NCBI RefSeq assembly: GCF_027533625.1
Contig: NZ_JAQAGZ010000020.1
Location: 1 to 64,000 of the forward strand
Source of the DNA: Paenibacillus gyeongsangnamensis
GTDB lineage: Bacteria > Bacillota > Bacilli > Paenibacillales > NBRC-103111
Length of the DNA stretch: 64,000 nt
Direction of reading: 5' to 3'
Shown here: positions 33,304-43,083 of the stretch, piece by piece
Numbering within the stretch: position 1 is the first letter of the stretch
Layout of the letters: each line of letters begins with the position of its first letter
Made by a program: the position numbers and the translations under genes
Notes under the pieces: model-generated
The model's database searches: none
Told to the model about the DNA's origin: nothing
The model's input: only the letters and a program-made list of their open reading frames with translations

Positions 33304-35238
33304 ATGAACATTTTAACGGTGGAGCAGCTGGTCAAAACGTACGGCGAGAAGGTGCTCTTCGACCATATCGATTTTCAAATCAACGAGAAAGAACGCATCG
33401 GCCTCGTCGGCGTCAATGGCACGGGCAAATCGACGGTTCTTAAAATCATGGCGGGCCTTGAGCCGGTTGAAAGCGGCAAGCTGCTTCACTCCAACCATTT
33501 TCGGGTGGAATACTTGCCGCAAAACCCCGCGTTTGAATCCGATTCGACCGTACTGGAGCAGGTGTTCTACGGCGATACGCCGCTGATGCAGGCGCTGCGT
33601 GAATACGAATGGGTGCTCGCGGAGCTTCAGCTTGATCCGGCTGACGAGAAGCGCCAGGCAAAGTTGTTCGCGGCACAGCAGCGGATGGATGCGACAGGCG
33701 CCTGGGAGGCCGCTACGCAGGCCAAGACTGTGCTGACGCAGCTGGGGCTTCACGACTTCGGCCAAAGGGTAGGCACGCTGTCAGGCGGACAGCGCAAGCG
33801 CGTCGCGATGGCAAGGGTGCTGATCCAGCCGGCGGACCTGCTTATTCTGGACGAGCCGACCAACCATATCGATCACGAAACGGTGGAGTGGCTGGAGGAG
33901 TTCCTCGCCAAGTGGAAGGGGGCTCTCCTGATCGTCACGCACGACAGGTATTTCCTCGACCGGGTGACCAACCGGATCTTCGAGTTGGACAGGGGCAAGC
34001 TGTACGCCTACGAAGGCAATTACGCCGCATTCTTGGAGAAAAAGGCGGAGCGGATGGAGCGAGAGGCGGCCGAGGAGGACAAGCGGCAAAACCAGCTTCG
34101 CCGCGAGCTTGCCTGGCTGCGGCGGGGCGCCAAAGCGCGTACGACAAAGCAAAAAGCCCGCGTGGAGCGCGTCATCGAGCTGCGCGACCGCAAGGTTGCC
34201 GGCCCCTCCGCTTCCATGGATATGGCGCTCGGAGCAAGCCGGCTCGGCAAGAAGATCATGGAGCTGGAAGACGTGACCAAGTCGTACGGCGAGCGCCGGC
34301 TGGTTCGCGATTTCAGTTATATCGTACTGCCGGAAGACCGCATCGGCATCATCGGTCCGAACGGCAGCGGCAAATCGACGTTCCTGAACATGCTGGCCGG
34401 CCGGATTCAACCGGACAGCGGAACGATCGAGCTCGGAACGACGGTCAAGCTTGCTTATTACACGCAGGAAAACGTGGAAATGGACGAAAAGCAGCGGGTG
34501 ATCGAATATATTAAAGATACGGCTGAAGTGATCCGAACCGCTGACGGCGAAGCCGTAACCGCGGCTCAAATGCTGGAGCGGTTCCTGTTCACCCCCGCTC
34601 AGCAGTGGACGCCGATCGGCAAGCTGTCGGGCGGGGAAAGGCGGCGGCTCTATTTACTTCGAACGCTGATGGGCGAACCGAACGTATTGCTGCTCGACGA
34701 GCCGACGAACGACCTGGATATTCAAACGCTGACGATTTTGGAGGAGTATCTAGAAGATTTCCCGGGCGTCGTCATCACGGTATCCCATGACCGTTATTTC
34801 CTGGACCGGACGGCTGACCATCTGTTCGTTTTCGAAGGAGACGGACGAATCCGGCGCTTTTTCGGAAATTACACCGAATACATGGAAGCGGCGAAGCTCG
34901 AGCAGAAGCAGGAGGAGCAGGCCCGCAAGGAAGCGCGCGAGACGGTTTCCTCCAAGCCTCAGGCTGCAGGAGACAACGGGGACAAGCGCGAAACGGGCCG
35001 CCCGCGCAAGCTGTCGTATAAAGAGCAGAAAGAATGGGACGAAATCGAAGACGTCATTGCAGGTCTGGAAGATCAGCTTGAGATCACCCGCAAGCGCATC
35101 GAGCAAGCCGGCAGCAACTTCGGCAAGGTGAACGATTTGTACCGGGAGGAGCAGGAGCTTACGGCGAAGCTTGAGCAAGCGATGGACCGGTGGACCGAGC
35201 TCTCCGAGCTGGTGGAGCAAATCGCGCAAAACAAATAG
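33304..35238 (+). CDS. ABC-F ATPase (Uup/YfmR-like)
   Basis: A 644-residue soluble protein with two ABC domains and no membrane part. Walker A boxes are GVNGTGKST and GPNGSGKST; signatures are LSGGQRKRV and LSGGERRRL. The linker between the domains is basic, and a C-terminal coiled coil of ~85 residues is Uup/YfmR-like. ABC-F proteins act at the ribosome; YfmR-type members relieve stalling. The ATG at 33304 is chosen; the upstream frame overlaps the peptidase gene. Confidence 0.9.
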   Translation: MNILTVEQLVKTYGEKVLFDHIDFQINEKERIGLVGVNGTGKSTVLKIMAGLEPVESGKLLHSNHFRVEYLPQNPAFESDSTVLEQVFYGDTPLMQALREYEWVLAELQLDPADEKRQAKLFAAQQRMDATGAWEAATQAKTVLTQLGLHDFGQRVGTLSGGQRKRVAMARVLIQPADLLILDEPTNHIDHETVEWLEEFLAKWKGALLIVTHDRYFLDRVTNRIFELDRGKLYAYEGNYAAFLEKKAERMEREAAEEDKRQNQLRRELAWLRRGAKARTTKQKARVERVIELRDRKVAGPSASMDMALGASRLGKKIMELEDVTKSYGERRLVRDFSYIVLPEDRIGIIGPNGSGKSTFLNMLAGRIQPDSGTIELGTTVKLAYYTQENVEMDEKQRVIEYIKDTAEVIRTADGEAVTAAQMLERFLFTPAQQWTPIGKLSGGERRRLYLLRTLMGEPNVLLLDEPTNDLDIQTLTILEEYLEDFPGVVITVSHDRYFLDRTADHLFVFEGDGRIRRFFGNYTEYMEAAKLEQKQEEQARKEARETVSSKPQAAGDNGDKRETGRPRKLSYKEQKEWDEIEDVIAGLEDQLEITRKRIEQAGSNFGKVNDLYREEQELTAKLEQAMDRWTELSELVEQIAQNK

Positions 35239-35253
35239 AGAGAAGGTAGGCGG

Positions 35254-36225
35254 ATGAGAGGGGAAACCGCAAGGAGCAGCGTACCCGTTTGGATGAAACC
35301 AATCGTTTACGGCGCCGGGTGCATGGTCATCGCCGGAGGCGTGCTGCCTGGGTGTACGATTGTCCATGATACCAAGGCGTCTGCCGGATATCCGAACGTG
35401 CCGACGGCTGCGTCCGCTCCATTTCCGGCCGCCACCCCGACATCGATCCAGACGGACGAGGGGACGGAGGAATCGCCGTCCGCACCCTACCTGGTTGTGA
35501 AGGAAGGCCGCCGTCTCGGAAGCTTCAATAACTTGAAGGAAGCGCTCGAGGCGGCGAAGAACAAATCCGGCGCGCGTATCGACTTCAAGAAGCTGGGAAG
35601 CACTTTATGGTCTGAGGAGCCTTTGCAGGCAGAGCGGCATATCGAAGCGCCGCTCATATACCAGATGCCGGAGCTGGAACGGGGCTGCGAAGTGACGAGC
35701 CTGGCGATGCTGCTGCAGCAGGCCGGCGTCGATGCCGACAAGATGACGCTCGCGGAGGAGGTCAAGAAGGATGAGACCCCTTTTGAAATCGTCGACCATA
35801 TGATTCATTTCGGCAATCCGAACACCGGCTTCGTCGGCGATATTGCGACCTTCCAAGAGCCAGGCTTAGGCGTTTATCATGGGCCGGTGAAGGAGCTGGC
35901 GGAGCGGTACTTGCCCGGAAGAGTCGTCGACGCTACCGGAGCCGAGTTCGACGACGTCCTGCGTCTGCTTCAAGCCGGCGCACCGGTATGGGTCATCGTG
36001 AACATGCAGTATCAGGAGCTGGACGACGACCAGTTCGAGACCTGGGTTACGCCGGAAGGGATGCTCGATATTACGTACCAGGAGCATTCCGTGCTCATTA
36101 CCGGCTTTGACGATGAGTATGTATACTTCAACGATCCGCTGGGCGAGGACGAGCGGGCGGAGCGGACCGACTTCCAGGCGGCTTGGGAGCAAATGGGCCG
36201 TCAAGCGATTACTTATGCCAAGTAA
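35254..36225 (+). CDS. C39-family (YvpB-like) exported peptidase
   Basis: A 323-residue protein with a hydrophobic N-terminus ending in LPGC, a possible lipobox, followed by a Pro/Thr/Ala-rich linker. The peptidase_C39_2-like domain has Cys in ERGCEVTS near residue 147, His in EHSVLITG and Asp in FNDPLG. Probably a surface cysteine peptidase of unknown target. It lies between two ABC-F genes. Confidence 0.82.
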   Translation: MRGETARSSVPVWMKPIVYGAGCMVIAGGVLPGCTIVHDTKASAGYPNVPTAASAPFPAATPTSIQTDEGTEESPSAPYLVVKEGRRLGSFNNLKEALEAAKNKSGARIDFKKLGSTLWSEEPLQAERHIEAPLIYQMPELERGCEVTSLAMLLQQAGVDADKMTLAEEVKKDETPFEIVDHMIHFGNPNTGFVGDIATFQEPGLGVYHGPVKELAERYLPGRVVDATGAEFDDVLRLLQAGAPVWVIVNMQYQELDDDQFETWVTPEGMLDITYQEHSVLITGFDDEYVYFNDPLGEDERAERTDFQAAWEQMGRQAITYAK

Positions 36226-36333
36226 TGCGGCATGAACGAATCCCGGTGGGAAATTTACCGGATTTATGGTATAATTTACGTTTGGAAGCGAAGGAATCCA
36301 TCGAATTTATATAAAAGGCAGGTTTTCAATCGA

Positions 36334-37947
36334 ATGATTACGGTTTCTAATGTTTCGCTGAGGTATGGCAAGCGGGCGCTTTTCGAAGACGTCAACATCA
36401 AATTTACGCCGGGCAACTGCTACGGTCTGATCGGTGCCAACGGCGCTGGGAAATCGACCTTCCTGAAAATTTTATCCGGCGAGCTCGAGCCGAATAAAGG
36501 CGAAGTGAGCATCACTCCCGGAGAGCGGATGGCGGTGCTGAAGCAGGATCACTTCCAATACGAAGAAGTGGAAGTGCTGAAGACTGTGATTAAAGGTCAT
36601 GCCCGTCTCTTCCAGATCATGGAGGAAAAAGACGCTATCTACGCGAAGTCCGATTTCTCCGAGGAGGACGGCATGCGCGCGGCCGAGCTGGAAGGCGAGT
36701 TCCAGGAGCTGGACGGCTGGCAGGCGGAATCGGACGCCGCGGAGCTGCTCATCGGTCTCGGCATTTCGAAGGATCTGCACGACCTGAAGATGAAAGAGCT
36801 AGACGGCAATCAGAAGGTGCGCGTTCTGCTGGCGCAAGCGTTATTCGGTACGCCGAACATTCTGCTGCTTGACGAGCCGACGAACCATTTGAACATCGAA
36901 TCGATCAATTGGCTCGAGAATTTCCTTGCGAAATACGAAGGCACCGTCATCGTCGTATCCCATGACCGTCACTTCCTGAACCAGGTTTGCACGCATATCG
37001 CGGATATCGACTTCGGCAAAATTCAAATGTATGTCGGCAACTATGACTTCTGGTACGAGTCCAGCCAGCTGGCGACGAAGCTCATGCGCGAGCAGAACAA
37101 GAAGATCGAAGAAAAGCGCAAAGAGCTGGAGGCGTTCATCGCGCGATTCAGCGCGAATGCTTCTAAATCGAAGCAGGCGACATCCCGGAAGAAGACACTT
37201 GAGAAGCTTACGCTGGAAGACATTAAGCCTTCGACGCGGAAATATCCGTTCATCAAATTCAATCCGGAGCGCGAAGCAGGCAAGCAACTATTGACCGTTG
37301 ACCGGATCAGCAAAACCGTCGACGGACAAAAGGTGCTGAACAACGTCAGCTTCGTCGTCAATAAAGGCGATAAAATCGCCCTTGTCGGCCCGAACGGGAT
37401 CGCCAAGTCGACGCTTTTCCAAATTCTCGCCGGGGAGCTGGAAGCGGACGAAGGCGAATTCGCTTGGGGCATTACAACGACGCAGGCTTATTTCCCGAAG
37501 GACAACTCGGAATATTTCAACACGGACATGAACCTTGTGGATTGGCTGCGCCAGTATTCCAAGGAGCAGGATGAATCTTACTTGCGCGGTTTCCTTGGCC
37601 GCATGTTGTTCTCCGGCGAAGAAGCGCTGAAGAAGGCCAGCGTCCTGTCCGGGGGCGAGAAGGTTCGGTGCATGCTCTCGAAGATGATGATGAGCGGCGC
37701 TAACGTATTGATGCTTGACGAGCCGACGAACCACTTGGACCTCGAATCGATTACCGCGCTTAACAACGGTTTGATCGATTTCGACGGCACGATGCTGTTC
37801 GTGTCGCATGACCATCAGTTCGTTCAGACGATCGCGAACCGGATCATTGAGCTGACTCCAAGCGGTCTGATCGATAAAGTCATCACGTACGACGAATACC
37901 TGGCGAGCGAAGACATCCGGAAGCAGCGCGAAGCGCAGTACGCCTAA
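36334..37947 (+). CDS. ABC-F ATPase (YbiT/YkpA-like)
   Basis: A 537-residue protein with two ABC domains. The first Walker A is GANGAGKST; the second is GPNGIAKST, the atypical form shared by this subgroup. Signatures read LDGNQKVRV and LSGGEKVRC. The interdomain linker is charged and helical. The ATG at 36334 follows AAAGGCAGG; a TATAAT at 36270 suggests its own promoter. Confidence 0.9.
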   Translation: MITVSNVSLRYGKRALFEDVNIKFTPGNCYGLIGANGAGKSTFLKILSGELEPNKGEVSITPGERMAVLKQDHFQYEEVEVLKTVIKGHARLFQIMEEKDAIYAKSDFSEEDGMRAAELEGEFQELDGWQAESDAAELLIGLGISKDLHDLKMKELDGNQKVRVLLAQALFGTPNILLLDEPTNHLNIESINWLENFLAKYEGTVIVVSHDRHFLNQVCTHIADIDFGKIQMYVGNYDFWYESSQLATKLMREQNKKIEEKRKELEAFIARFSANASKSKQATSRKKTLEKLTLEDIKPSTRKYPFIKFNPEREAGKQLLTVDRISKTVDGQKVLNNVSFVVNKGDKIALVGPNGIAKSTLFQILAGELEADEGEFAWGITTTQAYFPKDNSEYFNTDMNLVDWLRQYSKEQDESYLRGFLGRMLFSGEEALKKASVLSGGEKVRCMLSKMMMSGANVLMLDEPTNHLDLESITALNNGLIDFDGTMLFVSHDHQFVQTIANRIIELTPSGLIDKVITYDEYLASEDIRKQREAQYA

Positions 37948-37987
37948 GACGGGCTCGCAGCGTCCGGCTGATCCTGCAAGCAGATAG

Positions 37988-38039
37988 AAAAAAGGATGAG
38001 ACGCCTTCCCGGGCAGGGAAGACGCTCATCCTTCTTTTC
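37988..38039. terminator. Bidirectional terminator
   Basis: AAGGATGAG...CTCATCCTT with inner CTTCCC/GGGAAG, flanked by A-run and T-run, between convergent genes. Confidence 0.88.
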
Positions 38040-38053
38040 CGCTTGAAGCCGCC

Positions 38054-38272
38054 TTAGCTTCCGCCGGTGCGGCGGCGCTGATTGTTCGGCTTTTTATTGT
38101 TCTGGCTTTTCATGACCGCGCTGCTGCCCGCCCGCTGCTGGGCGCCATTGTTGCCGTCCTTCTGCGCTTGTTTCTTCTGAGCGAGCTTATTCTTGATCGC
38201 ATCGGCCAGGCTCACTTTGCGGGTTTCGCTTTGTTCTTCTGCATGGTTTTGATTGGAATCGGATTCCGTCAT
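38054..38272 (-). CDS. Small basic Asn/Gln/Lys-rich protein
   Basis: A 72-residue hydrophilic protein. Residues 20-45 include a helix-like ADAIKNKLAQKKQ segment; the C-terminal half is N/Q/R-rich and disordered-looking. The ATG at 38272 follows GGGAAGGTG. No family recognised. Confidence 0.6.
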   Translation of the reverse strand: MTESDSNQNHAEEQSETRKVSLADAIKNKLAQKKQAQKDGNNGAQQRAGSSAVMKSQNNKKPNNQRRRTGGS

Positions 38273-38368
38273 GATTGGTAACACCTTCCCTGTAACGTAT
38301 GTTTCCATTCTAATGGTTTACCCCTACAGAAGCAATATCTAACGCTAACTTCGAGAGGAGCATGGGTC

Positions 38369-38716
38369 ATGCCGCTGCAGGAATGGACGCAGGCCGAGGT
38401 GCTTGCACGCACGGGAGAAGGCGCTGCGGCGCCGGAAGGAACCGATAGCTCCGGCGTATGGTACCTTTACTTTTACACCCCCTTCTGCGGTACATGCAAG
38501 GTCGGGCTTCGCATGCTGGAGATCATTTCGGCGATTCATCCGGAGCGGTGCATCGGCAAAATCAACATTCATTTCGCCCCCAAGCTGACAGGCTGGTGGC
38601 AAATCGAGAGCATCCCATGCCTGATCAAGCTGGAGCGCGGCATCATTCGCGGCAAGCGTTACCGTCTGGGAGGCGTGGATGAAGTGCTGTCCTGGATGAA
38701 CGGAGGCTCCCGCTGA
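38369..38716 (+). CDS. Thioredoxin-like protein
   Basis: A 115-residue protein with the active site PFCGTCK (Cys40 and Cys43) and the cis-Pro region IESIPCL. No signal peptide, so probably a cytosolic thiol-disulfide protein like the YtpP group. Confidence 0.85.
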   Translation: MPLQEWTQAEVLARTGEGAAAPEGTDSSGVWYLYFYTPFCGTCKVGLRMLEIISAIHPERCIGKINIHFAPKLTGWWQIESIPCLIKLERGIIRGKRYRLGGVDEVLSWMNGGSR

Positions 38717-38762
38717 TCCGGTCCGGACGTTTCCCCATTCACGTATACAAGGAGTGAGTTCG

Positions 38763-39149
38763 ATGCAAGAGCAAATGTTTACCGTAGGGATGCGGGTACG
38801 CGCTTCCTACAAAACCGGCGAATACATCGGCGAAATCGCGGAAGCGCCTTCGGCCGTTAAAGCGGCGGTTCAGATTCTCGCCGTCGTTAAGCATCCGACG
38901 CAAGGCGATCTGCACAATCCGATGGACCCCGATGTCGGCTTTTTCCATCAGCGGCGCGCGCTGGCCTACCGCGAGATCGCGCTGATGCCGCTGAATACGA
39001 TCCGCCCTTATCACGGTGAAGTTCCCGATTATACGGCTTCGCTGAAGGAAGCATTGGCCTCCGAGCTGGAGCTGATGGACCGGACGGCCAGGTGGGCTTC
39101 AAGGTGCAAGCAGGAGCTGGAGCAGTTAACGAAGGAGTATTCGCTGTAA
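38763..39149 (+). CDS. kapB: KapB, activator of sporulation kinase KinB
   Basis: A 128-residue protein matching B. subtilis KapB as I recall it: RVRASYKTGEYIGEI, AVVKHPTQGDLHNP and GEVPDYTASLK. In B. subtilis KapB is needed for KinB to start the sporulation phosphorelay. The ATG at 38763 follows AAGGAG; the GTG nine bases earlier is rejected. The next genes encode a membrane histidine kinase and regulator. Confidence 0.88.
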   Translation: MQEQMFTVGMRVRASYKTGEYIGEIAEAPSAVKAAVQILAVVKHPTQGDLHNPMDPDVGFFHQRRALAYREIALMPLNTIRPYHGEVPDYTASLKEALASELELMDRTARWASRCKQELEQLTKEYSL

Positions 39150-39185
39150 CCGGGAGCGAACCCGAACGAGAGGAGATCGCTGGCG

Positions 39186-40574
39186 ATGCTGTTCGTGCTC
39201 GTCGGATTATGGACGATCGGGCTGCTGCTCTTGCTTACGGACCTGAAGCGCCCCACTACCCGGTGGATCAGCAGCATCGCTTTCACCGGAGGCTCCGGAG
39301 GGTTGTCGGCGGTCATTCACGACGATTTGAATCCGCTGCTGTCCGCTCGCGGTTGGATGTCCGAGCCTGCCACAAGGCTGCTCGGGGAGCTGGAGACGAT
39401 CAGCTCGCTTGTCTGTTATTATGGCTTGCCTTATACGTTCCTTATGTTTGCCATCGTGTATTATCCGAACTACCAGAAATGGACGCGAAGAAGCCTGCTT
39501 CCATGGCTCCTTCTGATTCCCGTACTGCTGTCTCTGGCTTTCGAGCCGAGAGCCGGGGAACCGATTCCTTACCGGTATGTCACGTGCTGGGCTGCGCCTT
39601 ATATTGCGGGAGGCGTCTGTCTTCTCCTTATGGCGCTGACGAAGGAACGGAATTCGTATTTGAAGCGGAGCCGCATGTTCACCGTGATGGCGGCGGTGCC
39701 GACGCTTTGCTTTGCCTTGTTCACTTTGTATTTGCTTCCGACCTTCTTCGGGCTGTATGAGTGGTGGCGTTACAACGCCTGGGTCATCGCTTTCACGCTG
39801 GCCGTGATCATCGGCTCCAGCTTCCGTTACGGTTTCATGGGACTGCAAATTTCGATCCGGAACCAGCGGCTGGATTATACGCTCCGCGCCATAACTTCCG
39901 GAACGGCGATTTTGAATCACGCCATCAAGAATGATGTGGGCAAAATCCGGCTGTTCAGCGAAAAGGTGAAGTCCGACGTCCAGTCCGGCCAAAGCGATCC
40001 CGGGGAGCTCGCGTCGGATATCGACGTCATCATGAACACATCGCAGCACATTTACGAGATGATCTCCCGTATCCAAGGACAGACGCAGGAATCGGAGCTT
40101 CGCTTGGAGCCGTTAAGGCTGGGTGAGGTGCTAAGCGAGTGCATCCGGGCGCTGGCTCCTGTGATGACGGGTATCGAGGTTAGTGCGTATTTTGCCTGTG
40201 AGGGAGATATGGTTGGAGACCGCGCGCAATTGGCGGAAGTGTTCACGAATGTGCTGACGAATGCGGCGGAGGCGATGCCGGGCGGCGGGACGCTCACGGT
40301 GCGTTTGACGGAAACGAAGCGCAGCCGCGTAGTAGAGATCAAGGATACGGGCGAGGGCATGAGCAAACGGCAGTTGAAGCAGGTATTCGATCCGTTCTAT
40401 ACGACCAAGCACGGTAAAAAATTGAACTTCGGCTTGGGCTTGTCTTACTGTTATAATATTATACAGAAGCACAAGGGGACGATGAACATCCACAGCAAAC
40501 CGGGTCAGGGCACCAGCGTATTCATTCAATTTCCCAAAAAGAAACGACTGCCCATCGGAAGGGAGCTCGTGTAA
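39186..40574 (+). CDS. Multi-pass membrane sensor histidine kinase
   Basis: A 462-residue kinase. The N-terminal half has about seven hydrophobic helices. The dimerisation segment has a candidate phospho-acceptor His in AILNHAIKNDVG near residue 245. The ATPase domain shows NVLTNAAEAMP, DTGEGM and GLGLSYCYNI. The ribosome site is GAGAGGAG. It is paired with the NarL-type regulator 1 bp downstream. Its position after kapB hints at a developmental signal, but the stimulus is unknown. Confidence 0.88.
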   Translation: MLFVLVGLWTIGLLLLLTDLKRPTTRWISSIAFTGGSGGLSAVIHDDLNPLLSARGWMSEPATRLLGELETISSLVCYYGLPYTFLMFAIVYYPNYQKWTRRSLLPWLLLIPVLLSLAFEPRAGEPIPYRYVTCWAAPYIAGGVCLLLMALTKERNSYLKRSRMFTVMAAVPTLCFALFTLYLLPTFFGLYEWWRYNAWVIAFTLAVIIGSSFRYGFMGLQISIRNQRLDYTLRAITSGTAILNHAIKNDVGKIRLFSEKVKSDVQSGQSDPGELASDIDVIMNTSQHIYEMISRIQGQTQESELRLEPLRLGEVLSECIRALAPVMTGIEVSAYFACEGDMVGDRAQLAEVFTNVLTNAAEAMPGGGTLTVRLTETKRSRVVEIKDTGEGMSKRQLKQVFDPFYTTKHGKKLNFGLGLSYCYNIIQKHKGTMNIHSKPGQGTSVFIQFPKKKRLPIGRELV

Positions 40575-40575
40575 A

Positions 40576-41241
40576 ATGGTACAAGAACCTACTCCGATCC
40601 GCGTAGTGATCGTCGAGGACGATCCGGATTGGCTGCGCGGGCTGCAAAGCTATTTGCGCAAGGAGCCGGACATCGACGTCGTCGGTCAAGCGTCGCGGGG
40701 ACAAGAAGCGGTTGAGCTGCTCGAGAAGCTGGAAGCGGACGTCGTCCTGATGGATATTATGATGGCCGATAACCCGGAAGGGCTTTGGGCGGCCGCCGAG
40801 ATCGTCAAATGCAGCGGCGCGCGGGTCATCATGCTGTCATCCATGGAAGAGAAGGACGTCATCTTCGAAGCGTTCCAGGCCGGGGCGGTCGACTATATGG
40901 TGAAATCCAATTATAACGACATTCCCGCTGCCGTCCGCAATGCCTATGCGAACCGCAGCGCCATCCACCCGAGCGTAGCCGCTGCCATGCGCGACGAGTT
41001 TCGCAGGCTGAGGCAGCTGGAGCAGGACGTGCGGGTGAAGGAGCTGCGGAATTTGCTGACGCCGACCGAGTTTCAGGTGCTCGACCTGATCGAGAAAGGC
41101 CACACGCAAACGCAGATCGCCGACAAGTTCGTCGTTTCGATCCGGACGATCAAGGTGCACGTCGGGAGCATCCTGAAGAAGCTCGGGGGCAAGAGCAGCA
41201 AGGAAGCCGCGCAGAAGGCAAAAGACATGGGCATTTTGTAA
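40576..41241 (+). CDS. NarL/LuxR-type response regulator
   Basis: A 221-residue regulator with acidic pocket VEDDPD, phospho-acceptor Asp60 in LMDIMM, Ser/Thr and Lys switch residues (LSS, VKS), and a C-terminal LuxR helix-turn-helix (LTPTEFQVLDLI...SIRTIKVHVGSILKKL). Partner of the preceding kinase. Confidence 0.92.
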   Translation: MVQEPTPIRVVIVEDDPDWLRGLQSYLRKEPDIDVVGQASRGQEAVELLEKLEADVVLMDIMMADNPEGLWAAAEIVKCSGARVIMLSSMEEKDVIFEAFQAGAVDYMVKSNYNDIPAAVRNAYANRSAIHPSVAAAMRDEFRRLRQLEQDVRVKELRNLLTPTEFQVLDLIEKGHTQTQIADKFVVSIRTIKVHVGSILKKLGGKSSKEAAQKAKDMGIL

Positions 41242-41331
41242 GCGTTAAGCTGCAATCATTGATAGATGAAGCAACAGCATCAGCAACCATTCTAGCATCC
41301 GGCTGTTCCGGATATCGGAGGTAACGTACCC

Positions 41332-42408
41332 ATGGTTTCCAATGAAAAAGTACGCATCGGCATCATTGGCGCAGGCAACATCGGCAATGTTCACATGAAA
41401 GAATTCAAGAAGCTGGATGAATGCACCGTCGTCGCAGTCACGGATGCCTTCCCGGAGCTTGCGCAAAGCCGCGCAAAGGAGCACGGCATTCCCGTCGTGC
41501 ACGAGAATTACAAGGCGATGCTGGCCGATTCCCAGATCGACGCGGTCGTCGTTGCCGTACCGAACGAGATGCATGCGCCGATCGCAATCGAAGCGCTGGA
41601 GTCGGGCAAGCACGTGCTGTTGGAGAAGCCGATGGCGTTTAACGCCGCTTCCGCCAAGGACATTGTACGTGCGTTCCTGAAATCGCAGCGGGTGCTCATG
41701 ATGGCGCATCAGATGCGCTGGGAGCCGTTAAACCTTCAAGTGAAAGAACAAATCGAGAAGGGCGCTTTAGGCCACATTTACAATGTGAAAACCGGCTGGA
41801 TGCGCCGCAAGGGCATCCCGGGCTGGGGAACGTGGTTTACCCAAATGAATAAATCGGGAGGAGGCCCGCTGATCGACATCGGCGTGCATATGCTCGACCT
41901 GTCGCTTCACTTGATGGGCGGCGCGAAGCCGGTTTCCGTCTTCGGCACAACCTACGCCGAATTCGGACCGAAGAAGCGCGGCATCGGCACCTGGGGCAAG
42001 CCGGATTGGAACGGGCTTTACGACGTGGAGGACTTGGCCACGGCGCTGATCAAGATGGACAACGGCAGCACACTGTCGCTTGACGTCAGCTGGGCCGCGA
42101 ATACGGATTTTATCGATAATCAGCCCTATATTTATTTGATGGGCTCCGAAGGCGGAGCTTCGCTGCGCGCGGGGAAAGGCAAGCTGCATAAGGAAGTGTT
42201 CGACCGTACGGCCGATATCGAGCTGACGGTTCCGTCAGTGGACGAAGGCTCCCGCGTTCGCATGAGCCGCCATTTTATCGAGTGCATCCGGGGGGGCAAG
42301 GAGCCTTTAACTTCCGCGATGTCGGGGCTTACCAACAGCCTGGTGCTGGAAGCGATCTACGAATCGTCCCGCACGGGCCAAGCGGTAACGCTGGATTGGA
42401 GTTTGTAA
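41332..42408 (+). CDS. Gfo/Idh/MocA-family oxidoreductase
   Basis: A 358-residue NAD(P)-dependent sugar or inositol-type dehydrogenase. Rossmann motif GAGNIGNVH is near residue 13; the family signature EKPMA follows at ~100, and DIGVHMLDL carries the catalytic His/Asp region. Substrate unknown. GGAGG precedes the ATG by ~10 nt. Confidence 0.9.
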   Translation: MVSNEKVRIGIIGAGNIGNVHMKEFKKLDECTVVAVTDAFPELAQSRAKEHGIPVVHENYKAMLADSQIDAVVVAVPNEMHAPIAIEALESGKHVLLEKPMAFNAASAKDIVRAFLKSQRVLMMAHQMRWEPLNLQVKEQIEKGALGHIYNVKTGWMRRKGIPGWGTWFTQMNKSGGGPLIDIGVHMLDLSLHLMGGAKPVSVFGTTYAEFGPKKRGIGTWGKPDWNGLYDVEDLATALIKMDNGSTLSLDVSWAANTDFIDNQPYIYLMGSEGGASLRAGKGKLHKEVFDRTADIELTVPSVDEGSRVRMSRHFIECIRGGKEPLTSAMSGLTNSLVLEAIYESSRTGQAVTLDWSL

Positions 42409-42415
42409 GCGAAAA

Positions 42416-43066
42416 ATGGACTCGTTACTGGAACTCAACCTGCAATTTTTCAGCATCATTGGGACGATTGCCTTCGCCGTATCTGGAGCCGTGGTGGCCA
42501 TGGAGGAGGAATACGACATTCTGGGCGTGTTCGTACTTGCTCTGGTCACGGCTTTCGGAGGCGGCGTAGTGCGGAATCTGCTCATCGGCATTCCGGTTAC
42601 GACGCTTTGGGGGCAAGGATTATACTTGAAGACGGCGATGATCGCGGCTTTCCTGGTCTTTATCGTGCCTGTCAGCTGGATACGTCGCTGGAAGACATGG
42701 GAAGCGCTTTTTGACGCGATCGGGCTCTCGGCCTTCTCCATTCAAGGGGCGCTGTATGCGACGCAAATGAAGGTGCCGCTCAGTGCGGTGATCGTAGCGG
42801 CCATGCTGACGGGGATCGGCGGAGGCATCATCCGCGACGTGTTGGCAGGCCGTAAGCCTCTCGTGCTTCGCGATGAAATTTATGCCATCTGGGGGATGTT
42901 GGCCGGACTTGCCGTCGGTCTCCATTGGGCCGAGGGGACTTGGCAGCTGCCCGCCCTGTTCGTAGCGATCATCATGCTGCGGATGCTGTCCGTCACCTAC
43001 AAATGGCGGCTGCCGCGGCGATCAATCCGGCTCCAGGAAAGTCCTCGTGCCGAATTGAATCGATAA
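42416..43066 (+). CDS. TRIC-type cation channel family protein (UPF0126)
   Basis: A 216-residue membrane protein with seven hydrophobic helices and the two repeated glycine motifs GGGVVRNLLIG and GGGIIRDVLAG. Homologous to bacterial TRIC channels. It starts 8 bp after the oxidoreductase gene. Confidence 0.9.
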   Translation: MDSLLELNLQFFSIIGTIAFAVSGAVVAMEEEYDILGVFVLALVTAFGGGVVRNLLIGIPVTTLWGQGLYLKTAMIAAFLVFIVPVSWIRRWKTWEALFDAIGLSAFSIQGALYATQMKVPLSAVIVAAMLTGIGGGIIRDVLAGRKPLVLRDEIYAIWGMLAGLAVGLHWAEGTWQLPALFVAIIMLRMLSVTYKWRLPRRSIRLQESPRAELNR

Positions 43067-43083
43067 GATGAGGAGGATAGGAA

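Noticed and set aside
32157-33335. 392-codon minus-strand open frame
   Set aside because: It lies opposite the M42 peptidase gene, which has clear metal motifs; the antisense product has no recognisable domain.
39207-40076. 289-codon minus-strand frame opposite the sensor kinase
   Set aside because: The kinase frame has membrane helices and ATPase motifs; the antisense product is His/Arg/Gln-rich without motifs.
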